Shown: one piece after another, positions 8,040-15,192 of the stretch
Numbering within the stretch: position 1 is the stretch's first letter
Layout: each line of letters opens with the position of its first letter
Assembly (NCBI GenBank): GCA_017534595.1
Contig: JAFXVY010000113.1
Span: 62,001-126,000 of the forward strand
Source: Ruminococcus sp.
Lineage (GTDB): Bacteria; Bacillota; Clostridia; Oscillospirales; Ruminococcaceae
Direction of reading: 5' to 3'
Length of the DNA stretch: 64,000 bases
The notes under the pieces: model-generated
Databases searched by the model: none
What the model saw: the letters and a program-made list of their open reading frames with translations, nothing else
Told to the model about the DNA's origin: nothing
Position numbers and translations under genes: made by a program

Positions 8040-8330
8040 ATGGCAGCAACAATAGGTATAGTTATTTCAGTGTTGTCCTTGACGGTAGCGGCGATTGTAG
8101 GGTTTACCAACATTCGCCGCAGCAAGACATCAGATGATCGCCGTGATGCTGCGGAAATGACAACGGTGATCGTCAAGCTGGAAACCATCAGTACAGGCGT
8201 TACCGAGATCAAGTCCGATATGCGCAATCTGCAAACAGGTATGCAGGAGCTGCGGGACAGACTCATTATTGTAGAGCAGTCCACTAAGTCAGCACATCAT
8301 CGGATAGATAAGATCGAGGGTGAAGAATAA
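8040..8330 (+). CDS. XhlA-like membrane coiled-coil protein of the lysis cassette
   Basis: The chosen start (MAATIGIVIS) lies 9 bp after GTGAGGAG; upstream in-frame ATGs at 8031 and 8034 are too close to that site. The 96-residue product has one N-terminal membrane segment followed by a 60-residue amphipathic coiled coil. This is the layout of XhlA-type holin partners encoded just before holins in Firmicute prophages. Confidence 0.65.
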   Translation: MAATIGIVISVLSLTVAAIVGFTNIRRSKTSDDRRDAAEMTTVIVKLETISTGVTEIKSDMRNLQTGMQELRDRLIIVEQSTKSAHHRIDKIEGEE

Positions 8331-8343
8331 GGAGGGATTCCCT

Positions 8344-8547
8344 ATGAAAGAAAAGCACGAATGGCTCTATCGCGCTATTCGCACATTCGTCCAGGCAGCT
8401 ATCGGCTATGCGGCGGTAGTTCTGCCTAACATTGATTTTAATGATACGTCTGCACTGAAGACTACCCTTGTGGGTGTAGGTGTCAGTGCCGTTTCTGCCG
8501 GAATATCGGCTGTGATGAATGCCGATTGGAACCATAAGGAGGGGTAA
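8344..8547 (+). CDS. Phage holin
   Basis: The 67-residue product begins at the ATG 7 bp after GGAGGG. It has a short charged N-terminus, two hydrophobic segments (about 14-30 and 40-57) separated by a polar turn, and a charged C-terminus. Its position directly before the endolysin gene supports a membrane-permeabilising holin. Confidence 0.75.
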   Translation: MKEKHEWLYRAIRTFVQAAIGYAAVVLPNIDFNDTSALKTTLVGVGVSAVSAGISAVMNADWNHKEG

Positions 8548-8549
8548 TC

Positions 8550-10067
8550 ATGAGCGTAATACTTAAACCCGATAGGATCTCAACGCTGAACGGAGTCAAG
8601 GTCAATGAATATCTGCTGACAAAGCATAATCCCAATAGAATAGCGATGCCTACGGCAAGTATGGCGGGAAAGGTCATCGGAGTAACCGTCCATAACACCG
8701 ACTGGATCACGACTATAGCGGGCACGACTCCCGCCGAGCAGTACACCAGAGCGACGATGAACGGTAATATGAATGATGTCAGAGTGCATTATTATGTGGA
8801 TAATACCTGCGCCTGGCAGAACCTTCCGCTTGATCTCAGCGGATGGCACGCGGCCGACGGTGCCGGAGATGGAAACCGTAAGACCATAGCCATAGAGTGC
8901 ATCATGAAATCCGGCAGCGATGCGAGATATGCTCAGTCCGAGGATAACTGCGCGAAACTTGCCGCTTATCTGCTGCACGCTTACGGCTTTAATATCAACC
9001 ACCTTTATACACATACACACTGGCTTAATGTCAAGGACGGTAAGACCGGGACCGTTGACCAGCTGAATACAATGTGGAATAGATATAAGATGTGCCCGGC
9101 GTATATCCTTCCGCATTGGCAGACCTTCAAAGCCAAAGTTCAGGGCTATCTTGATCAGCTCAAGGGGACAGCGACCAAGCCTGCGGCTCCGGTCTCAAAG
9201 CTCGCTGCCGCATCCGCTGTAAAGATGACCTATGATCAGTTCCAGGCCAAGTATTTAGGCAAAGCCGTTGATTATGACGGTGTAGCAGGTGTGCAGTGCG
9301 TTGACCTCGCCGATCAGTACCTCAAGGACTGCTTCGGGATTACCAACGTATGGGTGCAGGGGGCAAGAGATTTTTATAATAACTTTGCAAGCTATCCTGC
9401 GCTTGTTAACGCCTTTACGAGAGTGGCGAACACCCGCGATCTGGTCATCGAAAAAGGTGATCTCGTTGTGTGGGGCGGCGGCTCTTGGGGGCACATCGCC
9501 ATCGGAAACGGTCAGGGCGATAAGGATTGGTTCGTTTCCCTTGAAGAAAACACCAGAGGCAGGCATGAACCCACACAGCTTGTCAAGCACTATTTCGCGG
9601 GCTCCGGAGCTGATGACGGATGCAATCCTGTTCTCGGTGTGCTCCGTCCCAAGGATAAGAGCATAAAGGGCTCTGCGGCGGCATCTGCAAGCAAGGTCAA
9701 GACTGTTGATCCCTATCTCATCAAGGTTACGGACAATGCCGGGCTGAACATCAGAACAGGTCCTGGTATCAGCTACAGCATTGTATCAGACACGATCTGT
9801 CACGCGGACGGCATCTATACTATAGTCGCCGAATCCACGGTAGCCGGTCAAACCTGGGGCAAGCTGAAAAGCGGTGCCGGATGGATCTGCCTTACCGGGC
9901 ACGCCTCAAAATACGGCGAACAGTCCAGGAAGAGCATCGAGGATATCGCCAAAGAGGTAATTCAGGGCAAGTGGGGAGCAGGAAACGACCGAGCAAAGAA
10001 GCTCACAGCGGCAGGGTATAACTATGCTGCTGTACAGGCAAAGGTTAACGAGCTTCTCAAAAAATAA
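8550..10067 (+). CDS. Endolysin: amidase + CHAP + SH3 + CPL-7 wall-binding
   Basis: Four domains are readable in 505 residues. Residues ~40-180 are an N-acetylmuramoyl-L-alanine amidase 2 domain (VTVHNTDW with zinc His, later THTHW). Residues ~228-375 are a CHAP cysteine peptidase/amidase (QCVD Cys near 250, GHIAIG His near 315). Residues ~390-455 form a bacterial SH3 domain (GLNIRTGPG). The last ~45 residues are a CW_7/CPL-7 muropeptide-binding repeat (IAKEVIQGKWGAG). It lyses the host wall after holin opening. The GGAGGGGTAATC ribosome-binding region overlaps the holin gene end. Confidence 0.93.
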   Translation: MSVILKPDRISTLNGVKVNEYLLTKHNPNRIAMPTASMAGKVIGVTVHNTDWITTIAGTTPAEQYTRATMNGNMNDVRVHYYVDNTCAWQNLPLDLSGWHAADGAGDGNRKTIAIECIMKSGSDARYAQSEDNCAKLAAYLLHAYGFNINHLYTHTHWLNVKDGKTGTVDQLNTMWNRYKMCPAYILPHWQTFKAKVQGYLDQLKGTATKPAAPVSKLAAASAVKMTYDQFQAKYLGKAVDYDGVAGVQCVDLADQYLKDCFGITNVWVQGARDFYNNFASYPALVNAFTRVANTRDLVIEKGDLVVWGGGSWGHIAIGNGQGDKDWFVSLEENTRGRHEPTQLVKHYFAGSGADDGCNPVLGVLRPKDKSIKGSAAASASKVKTVDPYLIKVTDNAGLNIRTGPGISYSIVSDTICHADGIYTIVAESTVAGQTWGKLKSGAGWICLTGHASKYGEQSRKSIEDIAKEVIQGKWGAGNDRAKKLTAAGYNYAAVQAKVNELLKK

Positions 10068-10078
10068 GAGTTATTGAG

Positions 10079-10111
10079 GCGGAGTCGGGGCTATCTCGGC
10101 TCCGCTTTTTG
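10079..10111 (+). terminator. Terminator after the endolysin gene
   Basis: GCGGAGTCG pairs with CGGCTCCGC (one G-T pair) and is followed by TTTTTG. It closes the late tail/lysis transcript. Confidence 0.85.
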
Positions 10112-10358
10112 TGTAAACAGATTGTTGTAAACACTTAAATCTTGTAAACACTTTTAGGGTAAAACTGTAAACAGATACCGAACAAGTGCTGACAATAAGT
10201 GCTGACAGTTAAATCCGCATAAAATCAAAGCTATACCCTTTTTGTAAATACTGTAAACACATATTTACTAAATATATTAAAAGGAAGAATAAAGGGCATT
10301 TGAGCGCCTATACGCCTATGCGCGTATAATATAGGGATTTTGTGTTTACTTGTTTACT
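10112..10358. repeat. TGTAAACA repeat cluster, noncoding
   Basis: The gap between the lysis terminator and the repressor gene contains exact TGTAAACA at 10112, 10126, 10143, 10166 and 10252, a 7/8 copy TGTAAATA at 10243, and TGTTTACT (7/8 to the reverse complement) at 10343 and 10351. It also has an 11-bp direct repeat AAGTGCTGACA at 10184 and 10197 and an inverted repeat TATACGC/GCGTATA at 10309-10328. The cluster looks like binding sites for a phage protein; no gene is visible. Confidence 0.65.
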
Positions 10359-10560
10359 CAGGCGAATAATAGATGATGTCTTCCGGCTGACATTCAAGCA
10401 GCTTGCAGAGCATTCCAAGTCCTTCGGCTCCGAGCACCTCACCTTTGCGGAGTTTCTGAATTGAGCTCCCGCTTAACAGCTTATCCTGTGCAAGTCGGTA
10501 TGCAGAATAGCCCTTCACTTTGAGAGCTTGCAGGACATCTATCTTATATCTCAATGGCAT
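10354..10560 (-). CDS. XRE-family (Cro/CI-type) phage repressor
   Basis: The start chosen is the ATG 7 bp after GGAGGAGG, which gives a 68-residue single helix-turn-helix protein (YSAYRLAQDKLLSGSSIQKL recognition region, then a final helix ending CQPEDIIYYSPE). It is the only leftward gene of the prophage in this window. Palindromic ATAATCGAA-type sites lie in the region between it and the rightward early genes, the arrangement of a lysogeny or module switch. Confidence 0.85.
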   Translation of the reverse strand: MPLRYKIDVLQALKVKGYSAYRLAQDKLLSGSSIQKLRKGEVLGAEGLGMLCKLLECQPEDIIYYSPE

Positions 10561-10579
10561 GATATCACCTCCTCCTTTA

Positions 10580-10608
10580 ATTCTATCATAAAACCTAATC
10601 GAAAACAA
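10580..10608 (-). promoter_or_regulatory. Repressor promoter
   Basis: On the minus strand TTGTTT (10603-10608) and TAGAAT (10580-10585) are 17 bp apart. The half-site TAATCGAAAA (10596-10605) overlaps the spacer and -35, so autorepression is plausible. The leader before the ATG would be only about 15 nt. Confidence 0.6.
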
Positions 10609-10628
10609 GACTACATTTTGCACAAAAT

Positions 10629-10648
10629 ATAATCGAAAATTCGTTTAT
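10629..10648. promoter_or_regulatory. Operator O1
   Basis: ATAATCGAA-AA-TTCGTTTAT is an imperfect copy (one mismatch between arms) of the palindrome at 10663-10682. Confidence 0.65.
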
Positions 10649-10656
10649 ATTGCCTA

Positions 10657-10685
10657 TTGAATATAATCGAATTTTCGATTATAAT
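10657..10685 (+). promoter_or_regulatory. Rightward early promoter with operator O2 in its spacer
   Basis: TTGAAT (10657-10662) and TATAAT (10680-10685) are 17 bp apart. The perfect palindrome ATAATCGAA-TT-TTCGATTAT (10663-10682) fills the spacer and overlaps the -10, so repressor binding would block the polymerase. Confidence 0.8.
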
Positions 10686-10893
10686 AATACTTGAAAAGGG
10701 AAAACTACGATTGCTTGAGGGGAACAGCGACAGCCTGAAATGGAAAAGTCTCGAAAGGTAGAAAATATCCACTAAGCTGGGGATAATAGCCAGGACGCTG
10801 CTGAAATAGTGCAGGCCAGTCACCAGTTAAAAACACCAGCCGGGTGAGGTTCTGTTACTTCTCTTTTCATTACCTTAAAAGGAGGAATGAACT
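10686..10893 (+). other. Long noncoding leader of the early phage operon
   Basis: About 200 nt separate the promoter from the first gene; together with the operators this is a 333-bp gene-free stretch (10561-10893). The leader has small stem possibilities (CTGG/CCAG near 10777-10795, CTGC/GCAG near 10800-10820) and a CACCAG direct repeat. An 11-codon frame from 10740 lacks a ribosome-binding site. No known RNA family is recognised. Confidence 0.4.
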
Positions 10894-11103
10894 ATGACAA
10901 AGACTGAAAGAACCAAATTTGCAGACCTGATTAGAAGGCAGCAGGTTCTTGTAACACGAATTGAAGAGTATGATGTCAAGCCTTGGGAAGATATGACAGA
11001 GACAGAGCAGCGCAGATACGATCAGTGGTACGGTGAGTGCATCGGCATTGAGGCGGCTCTGGCGGCGTTCAAGGTCCCATTCGTAAGCGTTGACGATCGC
11101 TAA
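10894..11103 (+). CDS. Small phage protein, unknown
   Basis: The 69-residue charged helical product follows a strong AGGAGG site and opens a tight run of seven genes. The first half is a basic helix, followed by a WEDMTETEQRRYDQWYGECI segment. No family is recognised. Confidence 0.75.
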   Translation: MTKTERTKFADLIRRQQVLVTRIEEYDVKPWEDMTETEQRRYDQWYGECIGIEAALAAFKVPFVSVDDR

Positions 11104-11119
11104 TGAGAGGAGGATAATT

Positions 11120-11245
11120 ATGACTTGCAAAGACTGCCCTTATTACTGGAAAGAGGAATGGGAAAAATTTCCCGGCTGCCATTTCGAGGAAAGAGGACCC
11201 GACGACCGGGCTCCGTGCGAATATGAAGACGAGGAGGGATACTGA
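11120..11245 (+). CDS. 41-residue Cys-rich phage protein
   Basis: A GAGGAGGATAATT site precedes the ATG. The product starts MTCKDCPYYW and has cysteines at 3, 6, 20 and 33, a possible single zinc site, with a strongly acidic tail. Its TGA overlaps the next ATG, so the two genes are translationally coupled. Confidence 0.7.
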   Translation: MTCKDCPYYWKEEWEKFPGCHFEERGPDDRAPCEYEDEEGY

Positions 11246-11454
11246 TGAAGGGCGTTCTCAAGAAAAAGAGCTTGGAGCAGGCTTTAAGCTCAGCTCTTCT
11301 GGCGAGTCAGGAGCACCGGGATGTAACGTACTACGTTCTGGATAAGCCCGGCAGGAGAGCTGTGTGTCACGCTTCCGAGTTGCGCGTATGGAACAGGATC
11401 TCCGAAGGGTACAGCGTAGCTTACAAGGTAAGAAACGGACTTTTGATAAAATAG
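11245..11454 (+). CDS. Small phage protein, unknown
   Basis: The 69-residue basic product (start MKGVLKKKSLEQAL) overlaps the upstream stop codon by 1 bp and has GAGGAGGG 6 bp before its ATG. No family is recognised; it looks like a small globular alpha/beta protein. Confidence 0.7.
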   Translation: MKGVLKKKSLEQALSSALLASQEHRDVTYYVLDKPGRRAVCHASELRVWNRISEGYSVAYKVRNGLLIK

Positions 11455-11466
11455 GAGGAAATGACG

Positions 11467-11694
11467 ATGAAAAGAACACCTTTCACGCCGGAGATCGGCA
11501 AGACCTACGAGAACGAGGGCGGCGGAACTTATCGCTGCCTGCGTCGCGAGGATGACTGGACGAGCTACACCATGCAGAATGTCAGCTCGGGCTGGACGTT
11601 GATCGCACACGGCATCGGCGTCTATGAAGACGGCAAGATCGATTGGGATTATTCCACCGGTGGACATTTCACAGGAATGGAGGGAAGAAGATGA
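11467..11694 (+). CDS. Small phage protein, unknown
   Basis: The second ATG is preferred because it lies 8 bp after AGGAGG; the first, at 11461, is only 2 bp away. The 75-residue product contains a GGGTYRCLR turn and many aromatic residues, suggestive of a small beta barrel. No named family is recognised. The stop overlaps the next start. Confidence 0.7.
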   Translation: MKRTPFTPEIGKTYENEGGGTYRCLRREDDWTSYTMQNVSSGWTLIAHGIGVYEDGKIDWDYSTGGHFTGMEGRR

Positions 11695-12371
11695 CAAAAG
11701 CAGAGATCAGCAGGAACCTGCGGTATAAGAGACCGGCGCTGTCCGGTCTCTCCTATGAGGAAGTCACAAGTAAGCTGGAAGATATGCAGGAAGCCTGTTC
11801 CGAGATACACTGGGCATTTGCTGACGATGATGCTCTCGTTGATGCTCTTGACGGCAACGAGGAAGAAGCCTGGGAGTTCAAGATGCTGTTCAGCTCGCTT
11901 GAAGCTGAATCCTATCAGCTGTGGGAACAGATAACAGATCAGTTTAAATACGCCGTTGATGATCCGGAAAGAATGTGGAATGACTACTCTGTCGCTCTGA
12001 TCGGCAACCGATTTGAGGTGATCGGTTATGACGGTTACGAAGAAGACTACTACAGCCTTTGCTCTTATGAACAGGAGTTGGCGGCTACAGAGGCGGGAAA
12101 ACGAGTGATGCGGCTCACGAAAGCGGAGATGCTCTCTCAGATCGGGCAGATACTCGGAATGATCCTTGCCTTCCATAACATCGAAATGAAATACGAGGCG
12201 CTCAAGGCCACGATTGACGTCCTGCGGGAGCGGAACACCTCTATCATAACGCAGATCAAGGCTATAGAACAGGCCTACGATAAAGCGCAGGGCGAGCAGG
12301 AGTGGAGCCGAGATTGGAAAGAGTTTGACAGGATGACCAGCGAGCTGCCGGAGCAGCTTTGGATCACATAA
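11691..12371 (+). CDS. 226-residue helical phage protein, unknown
   Basis: ATG overlaps the previous TGA and follows GGAGGGAAG. The product is acidic and almost wholly helical, with a long coiled segment (about residues 150-210). No enzyme motif is visible. It is the largest member of the early small-gene run. Confidence 0.7.
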   Translation: MTKAEISRNLRYKRPALSGLSYEEVTSKLEDMQEACSEIHWAFADDDALVDALDGNEEEAWEFKMLFSSLEAESYQLWEQITDQFKYAVDDPERMWNDYSVALIGNRFEVIGYDGYEEDYYSLCSYEQELAATEAGKRVMRLTKAEMLSQIGQILGMILAFHNIEMKYEALKATIDVLRERNTSIITQIKAIEQAYDKAQGEQEWSRDWKEFDRMTSELPEQLWIT

Positions 12372-12388
12372 GGGAAGGAGGTGTATGT

Positions 12389-12592
12389 ATGAAGATAACG
12401 ATAGTGGTACAGGACACACTGTTCAGAAATGAGATAGAGGATTACTTTCAGGATTTTTTCAATCGGGTGATCGCTGATATCGCAGACAGTCTGAGCACTG
12501 GATGCACAAGCAGCTGCGGACGTTACGAGCTGGAGACTGCTGCACAGTTACAGAATGCGTTCGCTTGCGGACAGTACGATGAGGAGGAATAA
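12389..12592 (+). CDS. Small phage protein, unknown
   Basis: The start is the ATG 5-6 bp after AAGGAGGTG. The 67-residue product has an N-terminal MKITIVVQD strand and an acidic, helical remainder ending in GQYDEEE. No family is recognised. Confidence 0.7.
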   Translation: MKITIVVQDTLFRNEIEDYFQDFFNRVIADIADSLSTGCTSSCGRYELETAAQLQNAFACGQYDEEE

Positions 12593-12594
12593 AG

Positions 12595-12960
12595 ATGAAA
12601 GTGAACGGTATAAAGGATGAAGCTACGATCATGCGGGAACTGGATGAAGACAGGCACAACCGAGACAAGGCCTTCGTTGAAAAGGAGCTTGCAAAGGCCC
12701 GAAGGAATCTTGAGAAAGCTGAGAAAAACTGGGAGGACTCCAACGGGTACGGATCCAGAGCGCCGATCAATCGCTGGTCAGATCAAGAGAGGCTCTGTCT
12801 GCTTGCCATGAAAGCGGTCGAACATAGCTGCGGGAAATGCTCTCGCCGGAACAAAACCTGCTACGAGCTGATTAAGAAGCTCGATAAACTCTGTAAGGAA
12901 GGCGTCGAGAATATCGATATTGAGGAAGTCCGTAGCATGATCAATTCGCTTTGGGGTTGA
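12595..12960 (+). CDS. Small phage protein with CxxC pair, unknown
   Basis: The 121-residue product has a charged coiled-coil first half (EKELAKARRNLEKAEK) and a second half with CGKCSRRNKTC, a possible metal site. It follows the upstream gene by 2 bp with AGGAGG just before it, and it is the last gene before the prophage edge. Confidence 0.72.
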   Translation: MKVNGIKDEATIMRELDEDRHNRDKAFVEKELAKARRNLEKAEKNWEDSNGYGSRAPINRWSDQERLCLLAMKAVEHSCGKCSRRNKTCYELIKKLDKLCKEGVENIDIEEVRSMINSLWG

Positions 12961-12985
12961 CAGAACTATACCAAAGTGGTATAAT
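12957..12985 (+). promoter_or_regulatory. Consensus promoter with internal palindrome
   Basis: TTGACA (12957-12962), a 17-bp spacer and TATAAT (12980-12985) form a full consensus. The spacer and -10 hold TATACCA-AAG-TGGTATA (12967-12983), a 7-bp inverted repeat that could be an operator. No gene follows before the terminator at 13020. Confidence 0.8.
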
Positions 12986-12991
12986 ATAACC

Positions 12992-13050
12992 GTAGCATAA
13001 AAACATAATTGTTTTTGTAAGGGCAGCGCTTCGGCGGTGCCCTATTTTTC
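12992..13050 (+). ncRNA. Candidate short RNA at the prophage edge
   Basis: The predicted transcript runs from the consensus promoter to the terminator, about 60 nt, and contains no open frame with a start and ribosome-binding site. It is inferred only from the promoter-terminator pair. It lies within the 430-bp stretch 12961-13390 that has no protein gene and also holds the tandem repeat, a second terminator and the tRNA. Confidence 0.45.
13020..13049 (+). terminator. Terminator with UUCG tetraloop
   Basis: AGGGCA/TGCCCT outer stem, a G-G mismatch, then CGC(TTCG)GCG, followed by ATTTTT. It is a strong intrinsic terminator. Confidence 0.8.
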
Positions 13051-13070
13051 GTGCTTTCATACTTGAATTC

Positions 13071-13094
13071 CGTGTCCACTTTCGTGTCCACTTT
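13071..13094. repeat. Perfect tandem 12-mer
   Basis: CGTGTCCACTTT occurs twice with no spacer, about 120 bp from the 3' end of tRNA-Ser. It could be a recombinase arm site near the prophage attachment site; nothing else supports a function. Confidence 0.5.
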
Positions 13095-13168
13095 TTATTT
13101 TTAGGGCGTATTTTTTATACTTTTGGTGTATATTTGTTTGATTTTAATTAAATTATAGAACATAAAGA

Positions 13169-13208
13169 AAACCGCGTAAATACGGCATTTAGCGCATTTA
13201 CGCGGTTT
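13169..13208 (-). terminator. Terminator of tRNA-Ser
   Basis: A perfect 13-bp stem, AAACCGCGTAAAT/ATTTACGCGGTTT, with a 14-nt loop. On the minus strand it is followed by TTTTCTTT, so it ends leftward tRNA transcription. Confidence 0.85.
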
Positions 13209-13214
13209 GCGGTC

Positions 13215-13307
13215 TGGCGGAGAAGGAGGGATTCGAACCCTCGATGAGCTATTAACCCATACACGAGTTCCAGTCGTGCGCCATAAACCGGGCTAGGCGA
13301 CTTCTCC
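13215..13307 (-). tRNA. tRNA-Ser(GGA)
   Basis: The minus strand folds as a class II tRNA: acceptor GGAGAAG/CTTCTCC, anticodon stem CACGA/TCGTG with loop CTGGAAC (anticodon GGA), an extra arm, TTCGAATC in the T loop, discriminator G and encoded CCA (13215-13217). The 3' end points at the prophage, the usual orientation when a phage integrates at a tRNA 3' end. Confidence 0.95.
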
Positions 13308-13390
13308 GTGCTCTATATCTACAACATTATGATTATAGCATATATCTTCCCACTTGTCAAGAGGTCAGGAGCATATTTTCGAAAAAATGT

Positions 13391-14593
13391 TTACCTAAGA
13401 TCGTCGATGTGCCTGCCCTCGGAAACTATCCTCTGCCAGAAAGGCGACATCGACCGCAGCTCCGCCACAGCTTTTGAGGTCACCCTGACGATATAGTCGG
13501 CGTCGGCTTCGGTGGTATCGCTGCCGATCGTAAGGCGCAGTGAGCCCTTGGCGAGCTCGGGATGCACCCCGATCGAGGTCAGCACATGAGAAGGCTCTGC
13601 CGAGAATGATGTGCACGCAGACCCGCTCGATGCGCGGACGCCGTTTATATCCAGCATTAACAGCAGGCTCTCCCCCTCAATGCCGAGAAACGAAACATTG
13701 ATGTTCCCCGCGGCGCGGCACTGCCTGTCGCCGTTGAGCCGGCTCTCGGGTACTGCGAGCAGACCGTCAATGATACGCTCTCTGAGGGATAGTATGCGTG
13801 TATTCTTCGCTTCGATGTCCTCAAGAGACTCTGCGAGCGCCTCGCTCAGCGACACGGCTCCAGCGACGTTCTCCGTCCCTGCCCGCAGACCGCTCTCCTG
13901 ACCGCCGCCGTGAATAAGGCTCGGCAGCTTCACGCCCTCTCTGACGTAGAGCGCACCTATCCCCTTGAAGGCTCCGAACTTGTGCCCCGAGACCGACAGC
14001 AGATCGGCACCGAGCGCCTTGACGTCTATCGGAAGATGCCCTGCCGCCTGAACGGCATCGGTGTGGAACAGGACTCCCCTGCTGCGGCATATCGCGGCAG
14101 CCTCCGCGACCGGCTGGATCGTCCCGATCTCGTTGTTGACGTACATCATGCTAACGAGCGCGGTATCCTCTCTTATCGCCTCGGCGACCTGCCCGGCAGA
14201 GATCATCCCCCGGCTGTCGGGCCTCAGATAAGTCACCTCAACCCCCCGGGACTCAAGATATTTGCAGGTGTTGAGCACAGCGTGATGCTCAAAGGCGGTG
14301 GTGACGATATGGCGTTTTCCCATAGCCGCGCCGAGCTCCGCCGCACCCTTTACCGCAAGGTTGTCGGACTCCGTCCCGCCGGAGGTGAAAAAGATCTCGC
14401 CGATATCCGCTCCGAGCAGAGCCGCAGTGTTCCTGCGAGCCTCGTGTAGAGCCTTGGCGGAAGCTCTCCCGAGAGAATAAACAGCTCCGGCATTCCCGAA
14501 GCTGTCAGTAAGGTAGAGCATGGCGGCCTCGAGCGCCCGCTTTGAAGGCTTGGCGGTAGCCGACCAATCGGCGTAAACTGTTCTCTCAGCCAC
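13391..14593 (-). CDS. Cysteine desulfurase (NifS/IscS-like)
   Basis: This 400-residue class V aminotransferase-fold PLP enzyme converts cysteine to alanine and a persulfide used for Fe-S clusters or tRNA thiolation. The key residues are present: His103 in FEHHAV, Lys205 in SGHKFG, and Cys327 in SSGSACTS, the group I active-site loop. The start is GTG, 7 bp after GGAGGG. No iscU or thiI is adjacent, so the sulfur acceptor is not indicated. It is the first host gene beside the prophage. Confidence 0.93.
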   Translation of the reverse strand: MAERTVYADWSATAKPSKRALEAAMLYLTDSFGNAGAVYSLGRASAKALHEARRNTAALLGADIGEIFFTSGGTESDNLAVKGAAELGAAMGKRHIVTTAFEHHAVLNTCKYLESRGVEVTYLRPDSRGMISAGQVAEAIREDTALVSMMYVNNEIGTIQPVAEAAAICRSRGVLFHTDAVQAAGHLPIDVKALGADLLSVSGHKFGAFKGIGALYVREGVKLPSLIHGGGQESGLRAGTENVAGAVSLSEALAESLEDIEAKNTRILSLRERIIDGLLAVPESRLNGDRQCRAAGNINVSFLGIEGESLLLMLDINGVRASSGSACTSFSAEPSHVLTSIGVHPELAKGSLRLTIGSDTTEADADYIVRVTSKAVAELRSMSPFWQRIVSEGRHIDDLR

Positions 14594-14619
14594 TGTGATC
14601 CCTCCTTACAGTAATTTAT

Positions 14620-14828
14620 GGCAACACCGCACGACCCCTGTGCGTTAAGATCGCGCGCAAGCTCAATAAAGTTGAGCTGAGGTTTTCGTCAGATTGCCTA
14701 AATTCGACGCAGGCGGGCTGGCGCCCGGCAAGGAGAATAGTGTCAACAAGTTGACACGGTAATAATGACGGAAAGCTGGCAATCAGATGGCGTGCAGAGG
14801 CGTCAGCCGCGGGTTGTGCGGTGTTGCC
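14620..14828. mobile_element. MITE-like element, 209 bp
   Basis: Terminal inverted repeats GGCAACACCGCACGACCC (14620-14637) and its reverse complement (14811-14828) match at 17 of 18 positions. The interior has no gene. Similar short elements with GGCAA(C/T)ACCGCAC ends are, from memory, common in Ruminococcus. No clear target duplication is seen. Confidence 0.7.
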
Positions 14829-14838
14829 TTAAGTTCTT

Positions 14839-15192
14839 TCAGCCGCTGACTGACTTCGTCGCCTTGACAGCAACTCCGGTGCCTGCGGCGTTTTCTATAA
14901 TGATATCCCCGAGCTTGACGGGCAGGCTCGGATGTGCGCTCTTGACCTCATCCACGACCTCGAATATCTTATCCTTGGGAACGTTCCCGGCCGTCTTGAC
15001 AGGCACGGGTACGCCGACAGCGGAGATGACCGTAGTCGTCACGACACGGACAGGAGCGCTGACCTCTGTTTTTGCATAGTTCTCGCCGATCTTGCAGGTG
15101 TTTCCGGCCACAGAAACAGCCTCGCCGTTCTCGACCTCAACAGTAAGCTCGCAGCCCATGGGGCAGCCTATACAGGTAAGCTCTCTTGTCAT
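14839..15192 (-). CDS. DUF1667 Cys-rich protein
   Basis: The 117-residue product starts with TCIGCPMGCELTVEVE and has a later Cys in AGNTCKIG, a likely iron-sulfur or zinc site. DUF1667 proteins accompany GlpA/GlpB-like flavoproteins in Firmicutes. The ATG overlaps the upstream gene by 4 bp. It is the third gene of the operon, perhaps an electron-transfer subunit. Confidence 0.88.
   Translation of the reverse strand: MTRELTCIGCPMGCELTVEVENGEAVSVAGNTCKIGENYAKTEVSAPVRVVTTTVISAVGVPVPVKTAGNVPKDKIFEVVDEVKSAHPSLPVKLGDIIIENAAGTGVAVKATKSVSG

Noticed and set aside
10112..10358. TGTAAACA cluster as a CRISPR array
   Set aside because: Repeats are only 8 bp with irregular spacing and no conserved longer unit; no cas genes are present.
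10740..10775. 11-codon leader peptide frame in the early phage leader
   Set aside because: No ribosome-binding site before the ATG and no codon pattern that suggests attenuation.
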